Positions 1-5,451 of a stretch of DNA of 6,223 bases are shown here, one piece after another. The notes beneath the pieces were generated by a model, which was given only the letters and a program-made list of their open reading frames with translations, made no database searches and had not been told where the DNA came from. Within the stretch, counting starts at the first letter, position 1; the number at the start of each line of letters is the position of its first letter. The translations under genes and the position numbers were made by a program. The DNA is from Actinomycetes bacterium. Its GTDB lineage: Bacteria > Actinomycetota > Acidimicrobiia > Acidimicrobiales > RAAP-2. Location: positions 1 to 6,223 of the forward strand of contig JAKCEC010000082.1 of the NCBI GenBank assembly GCA_021841725.1, written 5' to 3'.

Positions 1-336
1 GACGGTGCGGCGCGGGTTCAGAGAAGCGTAAGGGTCCTGGAAGACTAGCTGCATCTCGTGGCGATAGGGGCGGAGTTGACGTCGGGACAATCCCGTCAGC
101 GTCGTCCCCCTGAACTCGATGCTGCCCGAGGTCACCGGCAAGAGTTGAACCAGGCAACGCGCCAGGGTGGACTTCCCACAACCCGACTCGCCGACGATGC
201 CCAGGGTCTCGCCGCGCACGACGTCCAGCGACACACCGTTGACGGCGGTGGCGACCTTCTTGGAGCCCATCTTGCCCCCACGGACCTGGAAGGTCTTGAC
301 CACGTTGGTCGCACGCAGCAGTACGTCGTCGCTCAT
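1..336 (-). CDS. Peptide/nickel ABC transporter ATP-binding protein, DppF/OppF type (partial, 3' end beyond window)
   Basis: This is the second ATPase of the importer. It would hydrolyse ATP on the cytoplasmic face as a heterodimer with the DppD-type protein encoded just upstream. Only the first 112 codons are present, and the frame is open to the left edge. Visible parts are the Walker A motif GESGCGKST (residues 49-57) and the Q-loop segment VFQDPYASLNPR (98-109), which is the usual signature of DppF/OppF proteins. The ABC signature, Walker B, H-loop and C-terminal oligopeptide-transporter domain would lie outside the window. The ATG at 336 overlaps the stop of the preceding gene as ATGA. 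A GGAG ribosome binding site lies at 345-348, 8 nt upstream. Start and tight coupling are therefore well supported. The family is certain; the transported substrate is not known. Confidence 0.95.
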   Translation of the reverse strand, partial: MSDDVLLRATNVVKTFQVRGGKMGSKKVATAVNGVSLDVVRGETLGIVGESGCGKSTLARCLVQLLPVTSGSIEFRGTTLTGLSRRQLRPYRHEMQLVFQDPYASLNPRRTV

Positions 337-1361
337 GACCGTGACTCCACGCTGGCGCGAATGGCGACTCGTTGCTCCGGACTGAGCCAACACGCGTGTT
401 CGTGGCGGTCCCCGGTCATCACCGGCCGCCGTTCGCACGCGGGCATCGCGTACTCACATCGTGGCGCGAAAGCACAACCTTCGGGTACGTCGAGCGGCGA
501 CATGACGTTGCCGGGGATGGTAGCCAGGCGATCGCTGCGCTGGCCGAGGCGCGGCACCGCGCCGAGCAGACCCCACGTGTAGGGGTGTCGCGGCGCGCGC
601 ACCACGTCAGTCTCCGGTCCGCTCTCCACCGGTCGTCCCGCGTACATCACGGTCACCCGATCCGCCATCTCGGCAATGACGCCCATGTCGTGGGTGATGA
701 TGACAATCGATGAGCCGTGCGTGTCGCGCAGTCGCCCCATCAACTCGAGGATCTGCGCTTGCGTCGTGACATCGAGGGCGGTGGTGGGCTCGTCGGCGAT
801 GAGGAGCCGTGGGTTGCAGGACAGGGCCATCGCAATCACCACGCGCTGACGCATGCCCCCGGAAAACTCGTGGGGGAACGAGTCGACGCGCCGACGCGCA
901 TCAGGAATTCCAACCTCAGCCAGGAGTTCGATGGCGCGATCCTTGGCCTGGGCCTTGGTCATGTCGGTGTGCTGACGGATCTGCTCGACGATCTGCCATC
1001 CCACGGTGAACACCGGCGTCAGCGCCGTCATGGGGTCCTGGAAGATCATGCCGATCCGACCACCGCGTAGCGGCTGCATGGCCTTGTCGGACAACCCGAG
1101 TATCTCGGAGCCCTCGAAGGTCACGCTGCCGGTGATCGACGCATTGGCGTCACGGACCAAGCCGAGCACCGAGTACATGGCCACGCTCTTGCCGGATCCT
1201 GATTCGCCGACGATGCCCACCACTTCCCCGGGGCCCACCTCGAGGTTCAGACCGTCGACCGCGCGCACCAGTCCTTGACGGGTGGCGAAGGAAACACTGA
1301 GGTCGCGCACGCTCAAGACGGCGTCCCCTACTTCTGGATGAGAGACAGGATTACTTGACAA
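333..1361 (-). CDS. Peptide/nickel ABC transporter ATP-binding protein, DppD/OppD type
   Basis: This is a cytoplasmic ATPase subunit that pairs with the DppF-type protein to power import. From a TTG start at 1361 it has 342 residues, a normal length for DppD/OppD. Motifs in order are Walker A GESGSGKS (52-59), Q-loop Q108 in IFQDP, signature FSGGMRQR (166-173), Walker B LLIADEP (186-192) and H-loop H224 in ITHDMG. The C-terminal oligo/dipeptide domain has RHPYTWGLL (about 258-266) and four cysteines (296, 302, 309, 324), the pattern that binds a [4Fe-4S] cluster in some DppD/OppD proteins. The start is uncertain. The ATG at 1388 has no Shine-Dalgarno sequence. The TTG at 1361 has GAGGG 6 nt upstream (1368-1372). 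A TTG at 1316 has AGGGG 8 nt upstream but would cut into the first beta strand. The gene overlaps the permease gene upstream and the DppF gene downstream. Confidence 0.95.
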   Translation of the reverse strand: MSSNPVSHPEVGDAVLSVRDLSVSFATRQGLVRAVDGLNLEVGPGEVVGIVGESGSGKSVAMYSVLGLVRDANASITGSVTFEGSEILGLSDKAMQPLRGGRIGMIFQDPMTALTPVFTVGWQIVEQIRQHTDMTKAQAKDRAIELLAEVGIPDARRRVDSFPHEFSGGMRQRVVIAMALSCNPRLLIADEPTTALDVTTQAQILELMGRLRDTHGSSIVIITHDMGVIAEMADRVTVMYAGRPVESGPETDVVRAPRHPYTWGLLGAVPRLGQRSDRLATIPGNVMSPLDVPEGCAFAPRCEYAMPACERRPVMTGDRHEHACWLSPEQRVAIRASVESRS

Positions 1362-2319
1362 CACGCACCCTCGGGTCGAGAACGGCATAGAGAACGTCGA
1401 CGACGGCGCTCGCCACGACGATGAAGAAGGCGCCGTACATGACGCACGCCATGATGACGGGCAGGTCCAAGTTCTGCAGGGACGTATCGGTCAACATACC
1501 GATACCCGGAAGACCGAAGACCACCTCGGTCAAGAGGGCCGCGCCACCGACCAACGAGCCGAAGTCGAGTCCAAACAGTGACACCACCGAGATCAGTGAG
1601 CATCGCAGCGCGTGACGCACCAGGATGCGCCGTTCCGAGAGCCCCTTGGCCCGAGCCGTCCGTACGTAGTCCTCGTTCATCGCGTTCACCAATTCGGCGC
1701 GCAGCACCCGTGCGTAGACCCCGGCGTAGAGGGTCGCGAGGGTGAGCCACGGTAGCAAGAGGTGCAGGGCCCACTGCCCCGGGCTTTGGGAGAACGACAC
1801 GTAGCCCGAACCCGGCAGCCAGCGAAAGACCGAGTGGAACTTCGTCTGCGTGAGCAGGCCCACCACTTGACCCAGCCAGAAGACGGGGATCGAAACCGCC
1901 GCGATACCGCCGAACATGATGAGTGGGTCGATCCACTTACCCCGGTTCGCCGCGGCGACCAGCCCGCCGAGCACCCCGACGATGAGCCAGATCACGGCGG
2001 CGCCCAGTACCAGCGAGAGTGTCACGGGAGCGGCGCCGGTGATCTGGGGGATGACCCGTACGCCGATGTTCACGTAGGAGGTGAGGTCCTGTTTCACGAA
2101 GAGGTGCCACATCATCAGCCCGTAACGCACGGGCAATGGTCGGTTCAGGCCGAATTCAGCGCTCACCTGGGCGAGTACCTGAGGCGAGGCGCTGCGTCCG
2201 GCGATGCGCGCGGCGGGGTTCACGCCCGGGGTCGCGAAGAAGATCAGGAACACCATGACGCTGATCGAGAACATCACCAGGATCGCCGACACCAGCCGAC
2301 GCACGACGAAGGTGAGCAT
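1351..2319 (-). CDS. Peptide/nickel ABC transporter permease, DppB/OppB type
   Basis: This inner-membrane permease of 322 residues would form half of the translocation channel with the DppC-type protein. The N-terminus MLTFVVRRLVSAILVMFSIS is typical of DppB: a short basic start, then the first membrane helix (about 9-29). A large extracytoplasmic loop follows (about 30-98), then helices near 100-123, 133-156, 184-204, 240-265 and 290-312. The cytoplasmic EAA loop, which docks onto the ATPases, lies at about 216-240 (EDYVRTARAKGL then RRILVRHAL). The usual PGIG motif is at 271-274, and the protein ends DPRVRVVK as DppB proteins commonly do. The ATG at 2319 shares one base with the stop of the preceding gene (TGATG), and a GAGG site sits 9 nt upstream (2329-2332), so the start is well supported. 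Confidence 0.95.
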   Translation of the reverse strand: MLTFVVRRLVSAILVMFSISVMVFLIFFATPGVNPAARIAGRSASPQVLAQVSAEFGLNRPLPVRYGLMMWHLFVKQDLTSYVNIGVRVIPQITGAAPVTLSLVLGAAVIWLIVGVLGGLVAAANRGKWIDPLIMFGGIAAVSIPVFWLGQVVGLLTQTKFHSVFRWLPGSGYVSFSQSPGQWALHLLLPWLTLATLYAGVYARVLRAELVNAMNEDYVRTARAKGLSERRILVRHALRCSLISVVSLFGLDFGSLVGGAALLTEVVFGLPGIGMLTDTSLQNLDLPVIMACVMYGAFFIVVASAVVDVLYAVLDPRVRVVK

Positions 2320-3344
2320 CAGGCGCCGCCTCGCAGTTTCGCCTTGGGGTCGAAGGCGTCACGAGCGCCGTCGCCCAGGAGGTTCAGCGCGGCGCACGTG
2401 AGCACGATGCAGATGCCCGGCGCGATGGACACCCATGGTCGGGTGTAGAGGAGCTGGAGCCCGTCGTTGGAGATGGTGCCCCACGTGGCGTTGGGTGGCT
2501 GCACCCCCACGCCGAGGAACGACAACGCCGACTCGGTGAGCATGTCGAAGGCCACCATCATCGGGAAGAACACCATGATCGTCGGCGCGACGTTGGGCCA
2601 GATCTCCTTGCGCAGGATCCGCCAATCCGAGGCGCCCGATCCCACCGCGGCCTGGATGAACTCACGCTCGCGCAACGTCATCACGATGCCGCGCACTGGT
2701 CGTCCCACGTAGGGGATGTATACCGAAGCGATGATCAAGATCGGCAGTATCAGGGAGCCCGGGGCGATGTGGATGAATCCGAGGTTGAGACCGCTGGTCA
2801 ACAGGATGACCGAGAGGCAGATCGCGAGCAAGTAGACGGGGAAGGCCCAGACGATGTCGAAGACACGAGAGACGACCCAGTCGATGGCTCCACCGAAGTA
2901 CCCCCCGGCCATTCCCAGCACCGCGGCGACGACGCAGCAGATGACCGCCGACGAGATCGAGATCAGGAGGCTGATACGCCCGCCGTAGAGCAAGCGCGCG
3001 AACACGTCGCGACCTTGAGGGTCGGCCCCCAGAAAGTAGGTCGAGAAGTGCCACGTCGGTCCAATAGGGGTCACGCCAAAACCAGCGCTACTCGGTTGGA
3101 GCACGGGTACTGACTTGCCCCCCAACATGACCGTTCCTTCCACGTTGGCCGGGAAAGGGTTGACGTGGGCGACCAGGTGGGCGTACACCGGTGCCAACAA
3201 GCTCGCCACCACCATGAACATCAGCAAACCCAGGGCGGCCATCGAGGCGCGATTGCGACGAAGCTGCCGGAGCGACGACCGCCAAGGGCTCTCCGAGCCC
3301 TTGGCGGTCGTCGTCGTGCTCGTCGTCGTGGTCGACGACGCCAT
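2319..3344 (-). CDS. Peptide/nickel ABC transporter permease, DppC/OppC type
   Basis: This is the second channel subunit, 341 residues. A Thr/Ser-rich, low-complexity start (residues 2-13) is followed by the family's usual cytoplasmic stretch SPWRSSLRQLRRNRASMAAL (19-38) and the first helix (about 35-55). An extracytoplasmic loop (about 56-103) leads to the DppC hallmark FLGADPQGRDVFARLLYGGR (104-123). Further helices lie near 126-150, 163-183, 197-214, 253-275 and 307-324. The EAA loop is at about 227-251 (REFIQAAVGSGASDWRIL). The protein ends GDGARDAFDPKAKLRGGA, typical of the family. The loop before FLGAD appears longer than in short DppC proteins. The ATG at 3344 lies 5 nt after the binding-protein stop with no evident Shine-Dalgarno sequence, suggesting reinitiation by coupled ribosomes. 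No other start is available before the conserved SPWR segment. A perfect inverted repeat covers codons 11-24. Confidence 0.95.
   Translation of the reverse strand: MASSTTTTSTTTTAKGSESPWRSSLRQLRRNRASMAALGLLMFMVVASLLAPVYAHLVAHVNPFPANVEGTVMLGGKSVPVLQPSSAGFGVTPIGPTWHFSTYFLGADPQGRDVFARLLYGGRISLLISISSAVICCVVAAVLGMAGGYFGGAIDWVVSRVFDIVWAFPVYLLAICLSVILLTSGLNLGFIHIAPGSLILPILIIASVYIPYVGRPVRGIVMTLREREFIQAAVGSGASDWRILRKEIWPNVAPTIMVFFPMMVAFDMLTESALSFLGVGVQPPNATWGTISNDGLQLLYTRPWVSIAPGICIVLTCAALNLLGDGARDAFDPKAKLRGGA
3273..3313 (-). repeat. Perfect 19-bp inverted repeat (3-nt loop) inside the start of the dppC-type gene
   Basis: The arms at 3273-3291 and 3295-3313 are exact reverse complements and are separated by three bases (3292-3294). 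The structure covers codons 11-24 of the permease gene, starting 31 nt after its start codon and 36 nt after the binding-protein stop codon. The mRNA would form a very stable GC-rich hairpin. No T-run follows on the minus strand, so it does not look like an intrinsic terminator. It may be an mRNA-stabilising or translation-limiting element that separates expression of the binding protein from that of the membrane components. That role is inferred from position only. Confidence 0.85.
3308..3340 (-). repeat. ACG/TCG-rich trinucleotide tract coding for a Thr/Ser run
   Basis: The minus strand here is almost entirely ACG, ACC, AGC and TCG triplets. It encodes residues 3-12 of the DppC-type permease (SSTTTTSTTT, continuing as TAKG). 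It overlaps one arm of the inverted repeat by six bases. The tract is imperfect but could be prone to in-frame expansion or contraction. It lies before the conserved part of the protein, so length changes would probably be tolerated. Confidence 0.7.
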
Positions 3345-3349
3345 CGTGA

Positions 3350-5038
3350 CTACTTGACCCAGAGTTGGTCAACGTACATGTAGAACTCCAGGGAGAACTG
3401 GTAGTTGCCGACGCGCGAACTCGTGAAGTCCACCAGCTTCGGATTGAACAACGGGACCCACGGTGCCTGCTGGGCCATGATCTGCGTGTCGAGTTGACCC
3501 CACAACTTGTTACCGGCCGTCGGATTCGAGATCATCAATGTCTCGGCCTGATGCATCTTGGCATCGATGGAGGGAACACACATACCCGCCATGTTGATGG
3601 AGTTGGTCGAGCCCTTGTGGAAGTTCGCGCAACTGAGTAGCACGTTGATGAAGTCCGACGCCGCCGGGTAGTCCTGGAACCACTGCGTCAGGCTGATCTG
3701 GACGTGGTTGTTCGTGTCCTGGATGTAGTTGAACTCGATGTTCTGCGAAAGGGGCTTCAGGGTCGCCTTGTAGCCGATCGAGTTCAAGACGCTCACGACG
3801 TACTGACCGATGTTCGCGTCGACGGGGTCATTCTGAGAGACCACGGCGACCTTTTCGCCGAAGGTGCCCGACGCCTTGACGAGAGCCTTGGCCTTGGCCA
3901 GGTCCGGTCCTGCGTACGTCGATCCCGCACCCTTGTTGTACACGCACGCGTCGACGTGCCCCGGGAAGTTCGGAGGCAGGATCGTGCACGTCGGCGTGGC
4001 CAACTGAGTCCCCCCGTCCAAGGTCACCGCGGCGTTCTTGTCGATCGCGTAGTTGACCGCCTGTCGAGCCTTCAGGTTATTGAATGGCGCGATGTTCATG
4101 TTCATCGGCAGATACCAGTCCGCCGTCAAGGTGTGTACGTGGACGTCCTTGGCGTACTTCGTCGACACCTGCTGGAGTCGGTCCGAAGGAAGGGGGTCGA
4201 ACACCCAGTCGGCCTGTCCGTTCTCCACAGAGGTCACTTCCGACTCAACGGTCTGTCCGAAGTCTTCCACGATGGTGTTGGGGTAGCCCTGGGGCTGAGC
4301 GGCCGAACTCCAGACCTTGAAATAGGGATTGCGGGTCATGACCAGTGACGTGTTGGGGTTGTACGAGGCGAACTTGTACGCTCCCGTTCCGGGGATCGGC
4401 GTCGAGCCCTGATCCTTGGCGGGTGTTCCCGCCGGCAGGATGGCGCCGAAGGGCACGGCCAACTGATCGAGGAACTCCGCGTCGGCGTGCAACAGGTGGA
4501 ACACCACGGAGTTGGTGGCGGCATTCACCACCAGACCGGACAATGAGCAGGTGGCGGGAGTGCTCACGCACGCCGGGCCACCGGCGATCACGTTGTACCA
4601 CGTACCGGCGTTGGGGTTGGAGACCTTGAACAAGCGCTGGAACGAGGCCTTGACGTCATTGACCGTCACGGGCAGACCGTTGGAGAATTTGATGCCCTTG
4701 CGAAGGGTGAAGGTGTAGGTCAGGCCATTCTTGGAGATGGTGGGCATCGAGGTCGCTAGGTCGGGAACCACGTCGAACGATGGCGTGCCTCCGACCTTCT
4801 GGAAGGTGACGAGGCCGTCGTAGGTGGCTTGGTACAACTGCCAATACTGCAGGGTGTAGTTCACCTGCGGATCCAAGGTGCCGCCGGCTCCGGTGGCCAG
4901 CAACTTCAGTGTGCCACCCGCGTGAGCGGCTTGGTAGACCGGTCCCGCAGCGCCCGCGCTCGACGCGACGAGCGCGACTGAGCTCAGCGCCGACGCCGCC
5001 GCGGCGACACGAAGCCATTTGGATACGGAATGGTTCAC
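3350..5038 (-). CDS. ABC transporter substrate-binding protein, SBP_bac_5 family (peptide/nickel type), secreted
   Basis: This extracytoplasmic receptor of 562 residues would deliver solute to the permease pair encoded just downstream. The N-terminus is a Sec-type signal peptide: basic region to R10, hydrophobic stretch about 11-27, and likely cleavage near the AGA-AG at 28-32. It has no lipobox cysteine; the first cysteine is C157. The family 5 signature is clear at about 106-135 (LTYTFTLRKGIKFSNG, then TVNDVKASF). Further family features are GTGAYKF (217-223), NPYFKVW (237-243) and ARQAVNYAIDK (324-334). Six cysteines fall in three nearby pairs: 157/164, 351/365 and 470/487. I chose the GTG at 5038 because AGAGGGGG lies at 5043-5050 with good spacing and the signal peptide begins there. 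The frame stays open up to 5407, but that extension has no family-like sequence. The ligand cannot be deduced; family members bind peptides, nickel, sugars, opines and other compounds. Confidence 0.95.
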   Translation of the reverse strand: MNHSVSKWLRVAAAASALSSVALVASSAGAAGPVYQAAHAGGTLKLLATGAGGTLDPQVNYTLQYWQLYQATYDGLVTFQKVGGTPSFDVVPDLATSMPTISKNGLTYTFTLRKGIKFSNGLPVTVNDVKASFQRLFKVSNPNAGTWYNVIAGGPACVSTPATCSLSGLVVNAATNSVVFHLLHADAEFLDQLAVPFGAILPAGTPAKDQGSTPIPGTGAYKFASYNPNTSLVMTRNPYFKVWSSAAQPQGYPNTIVEDFGQTVESEVTSVENGQADWVFDPLPSDRLQQVSTKYAKDVHVHTLTADWYLPMNMNIAPFNNLKARQAVNYAIDKNAAVTLDGGTQLATPTCTILPPNFPGHVDACVYNKGAGSTYAGPDLAKAKALVKASGTFGEKVAVVSQNDPVDANIGQYVVSVLNSIGYKATLKPLSQNIEFNYIQDTNNHVQISLTQWFQDYPAASDFINVLLSCANFHKGSTNSINMAGMCVPSIDAKMHQAETLMISNPTAGNKLWGQLDTQIMAQQAPWVPLFNPKLVDFTSSRVGNYQFSLEFYMYVDQLWVK

Positions 5039-5042
5039 GATT

Positions 5043-5050
5043 CCCCCTCT
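5043..5050 (-). promoter_or_regulatory. Ribosome binding site deciding the GTG start of the substrate-binding protein gene
   Basis: The minus strand reads AGAGGGGG, a purine-rich match to the 16S rRNA tail, followed by AATC and then GTG at 5038. The GAGG core is 7 nt from the start codon. This is the strongest Shine-Dalgarno match in the operon. It supports GTG 5038 over the upstream ATG at 5407. Confidence 0.8.
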
Positions 5051-5081
5051 AACGAGTCCACCGACTTTGCGGTGACTGGAG

Positions 5082-5112
5082 AGAGTATTGCCGCCCCGCG
5101 CTCCGCGCGCAA
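5082..5112 (-). promoter_or_regulatory. Candidate promoter of the transporter operon (weak)
   Basis: On the minus strand a TTGCGC (5112-5107) is followed after 19 nt by TACTCT (5087-5082), which fits the TAnnnT form of an actinobacterial -10 box. Transcription would begin near 5075, leaving a leader of about 37 nt before the GTG, which would include the ribosome binding site. The spacer is long and the -35 match is partial, so this is only a candidate. No better pair was seen in the intergenic region. Confidence 0.25.
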
Positions 5113-5313
5113 CTGGTTCGAGTCCGTTTTGGCCCGATGGCGAGGTGATTTCATAGCGCCGAAACAACAACCCGTGTTGCGCACTGGCGAACCGTTCCAC
5201 TGTCGCCGTCGCCGCCGAGAGGCGAGGTCGTGCGATGACCAACTCACGGCGCCGATTGCTGAGAACCTTCGAGTCCACGACGCACCGCCCTACATCGAGT
5301 TCCACCTCAAGGT

Positions 5314-5335
5314 TCCCTCTCACGGGCCAGAGGGA
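5314..5335. promoter_or_regulatory. Small dyad, possible operator
   Basis: TCCCTCT (5314-5320) and AGAGGGA (5329-5335) are exact reverse complements separated by 8 bp. The site is a 22-bp dyad about 115 bp upstream of the AI-2E start and roughly 275 bp upstream of the binding-protein start. Its size and position would suit a dimeric regulator, but a 7-bp match of this kind can arise by chance in a region of this length. Confidence 0.2.
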
Positions 5336-5436
5336 TTCGGCCCCGACGAACGAAGCCGCGGTCGAACGCCAGTGGGGGGTGAGTGGTGGCGAACGTGGTC
5401 GTCGCAAATGTCACGAAACGGGGCCCGATGACGCAT

Positions 5437-5442
5437 TAGCGT
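5437..5442 (+). promoter_or_regulatory. Candidate -10 box of a leaderless AI-2E family transcript
   Basis: TAGCGT fits the actinobacterial TAnnnT -10 form and ends 9 nt before the ATG at 5452. Transcription would then start at or within a few bases of the start codon. No Shine-Dalgarno sequence is seen before that ATG, which is consistent with a leaderless mRNA. No good -35 hexamer is present at 16-18 bp, which is common for such promoters but also weakens the call. Confidence 0.3.
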
Positions 5443-5451
5443 TCCTGGGTG

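Larger units (their letters stand above)
5039..5451. other. Divergent intergenic region between the transporter operon and the AI-2E family gene
   Basis: These 413 bp separate two divergently transcribed genes and must carry both of their promoters. Visible elements are the ribosome binding site of the binding-protein gene, a weak minus-strand promoter candidate, a plus-strand TAGCGT box just before the AI-2E gene, and a 7-bp dyad at 5314-5335. Open frames exist on both strands here (for example 5030-5431 plus and 5035-5247 minus), but their products are rich in Arg, Ser and Pro, lack any recognisable domain and conflict with the well-supported start at 5038. I see no convincing gene, tRNA or terminator. 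Confidence 0.7.

Noticed and set aside
58..582. 174-codon plus-strand open frame opposite the two ATPase genes
   Set aside because: It lies antisense to Walker A, Q-loop and C-terminal domain coding sequence, and its product is low-complexity and Arg/His-rich.
3273..3313. Reading the inverted repeat as a rho-independent terminator after the binding-protein gene
   Set aside because: No T-run follows the hairpin on the minus strand, and the sequence is within a permease gene whose conserved N-terminus is encoded through it.
3704..4348. 214-codon plus-strand open frame opposite the binding-protein gene
   Set aside because: It is an antisense shadow in GC-rich DNA: the minus strand carries a full, motif-bearing SBP_bac_5 protein, and this product has no recognisable domain.
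5113..5131. tRNA-like T-arm signature GGTTCGAGTCC in the intergenic region
   Set aside because: The T-stem pairs in only four of five positions, and no matching acceptor, D or anticodon arm is found at the required distance on this strand.
5263..5315. GAACCTT (5263-5269) and AAGGTTC (5309-5315) as a spaced inverted repeat
   Set aside because: Seven bases over a 39-nt gap is within chance expectation, and no supporting context was seen.
5039..5407. In-frame upstream extension of the binding-protein gene to an ATG at 5407 (123 extra codons)
   Set aside because: The extension has no family similarity that I can see and would bury the signal peptide internally. The GTG at 5038 has a strong ribosome binding site immediately upstream.
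5030..5431. Plus-strand open frame of 133 codons in the intergenic region
   Set aside because: Its start overlaps the 5' end of the binding-protein gene, its product is Arg/Ser-rich with no domain, and it would occupy the divergent promoter region.
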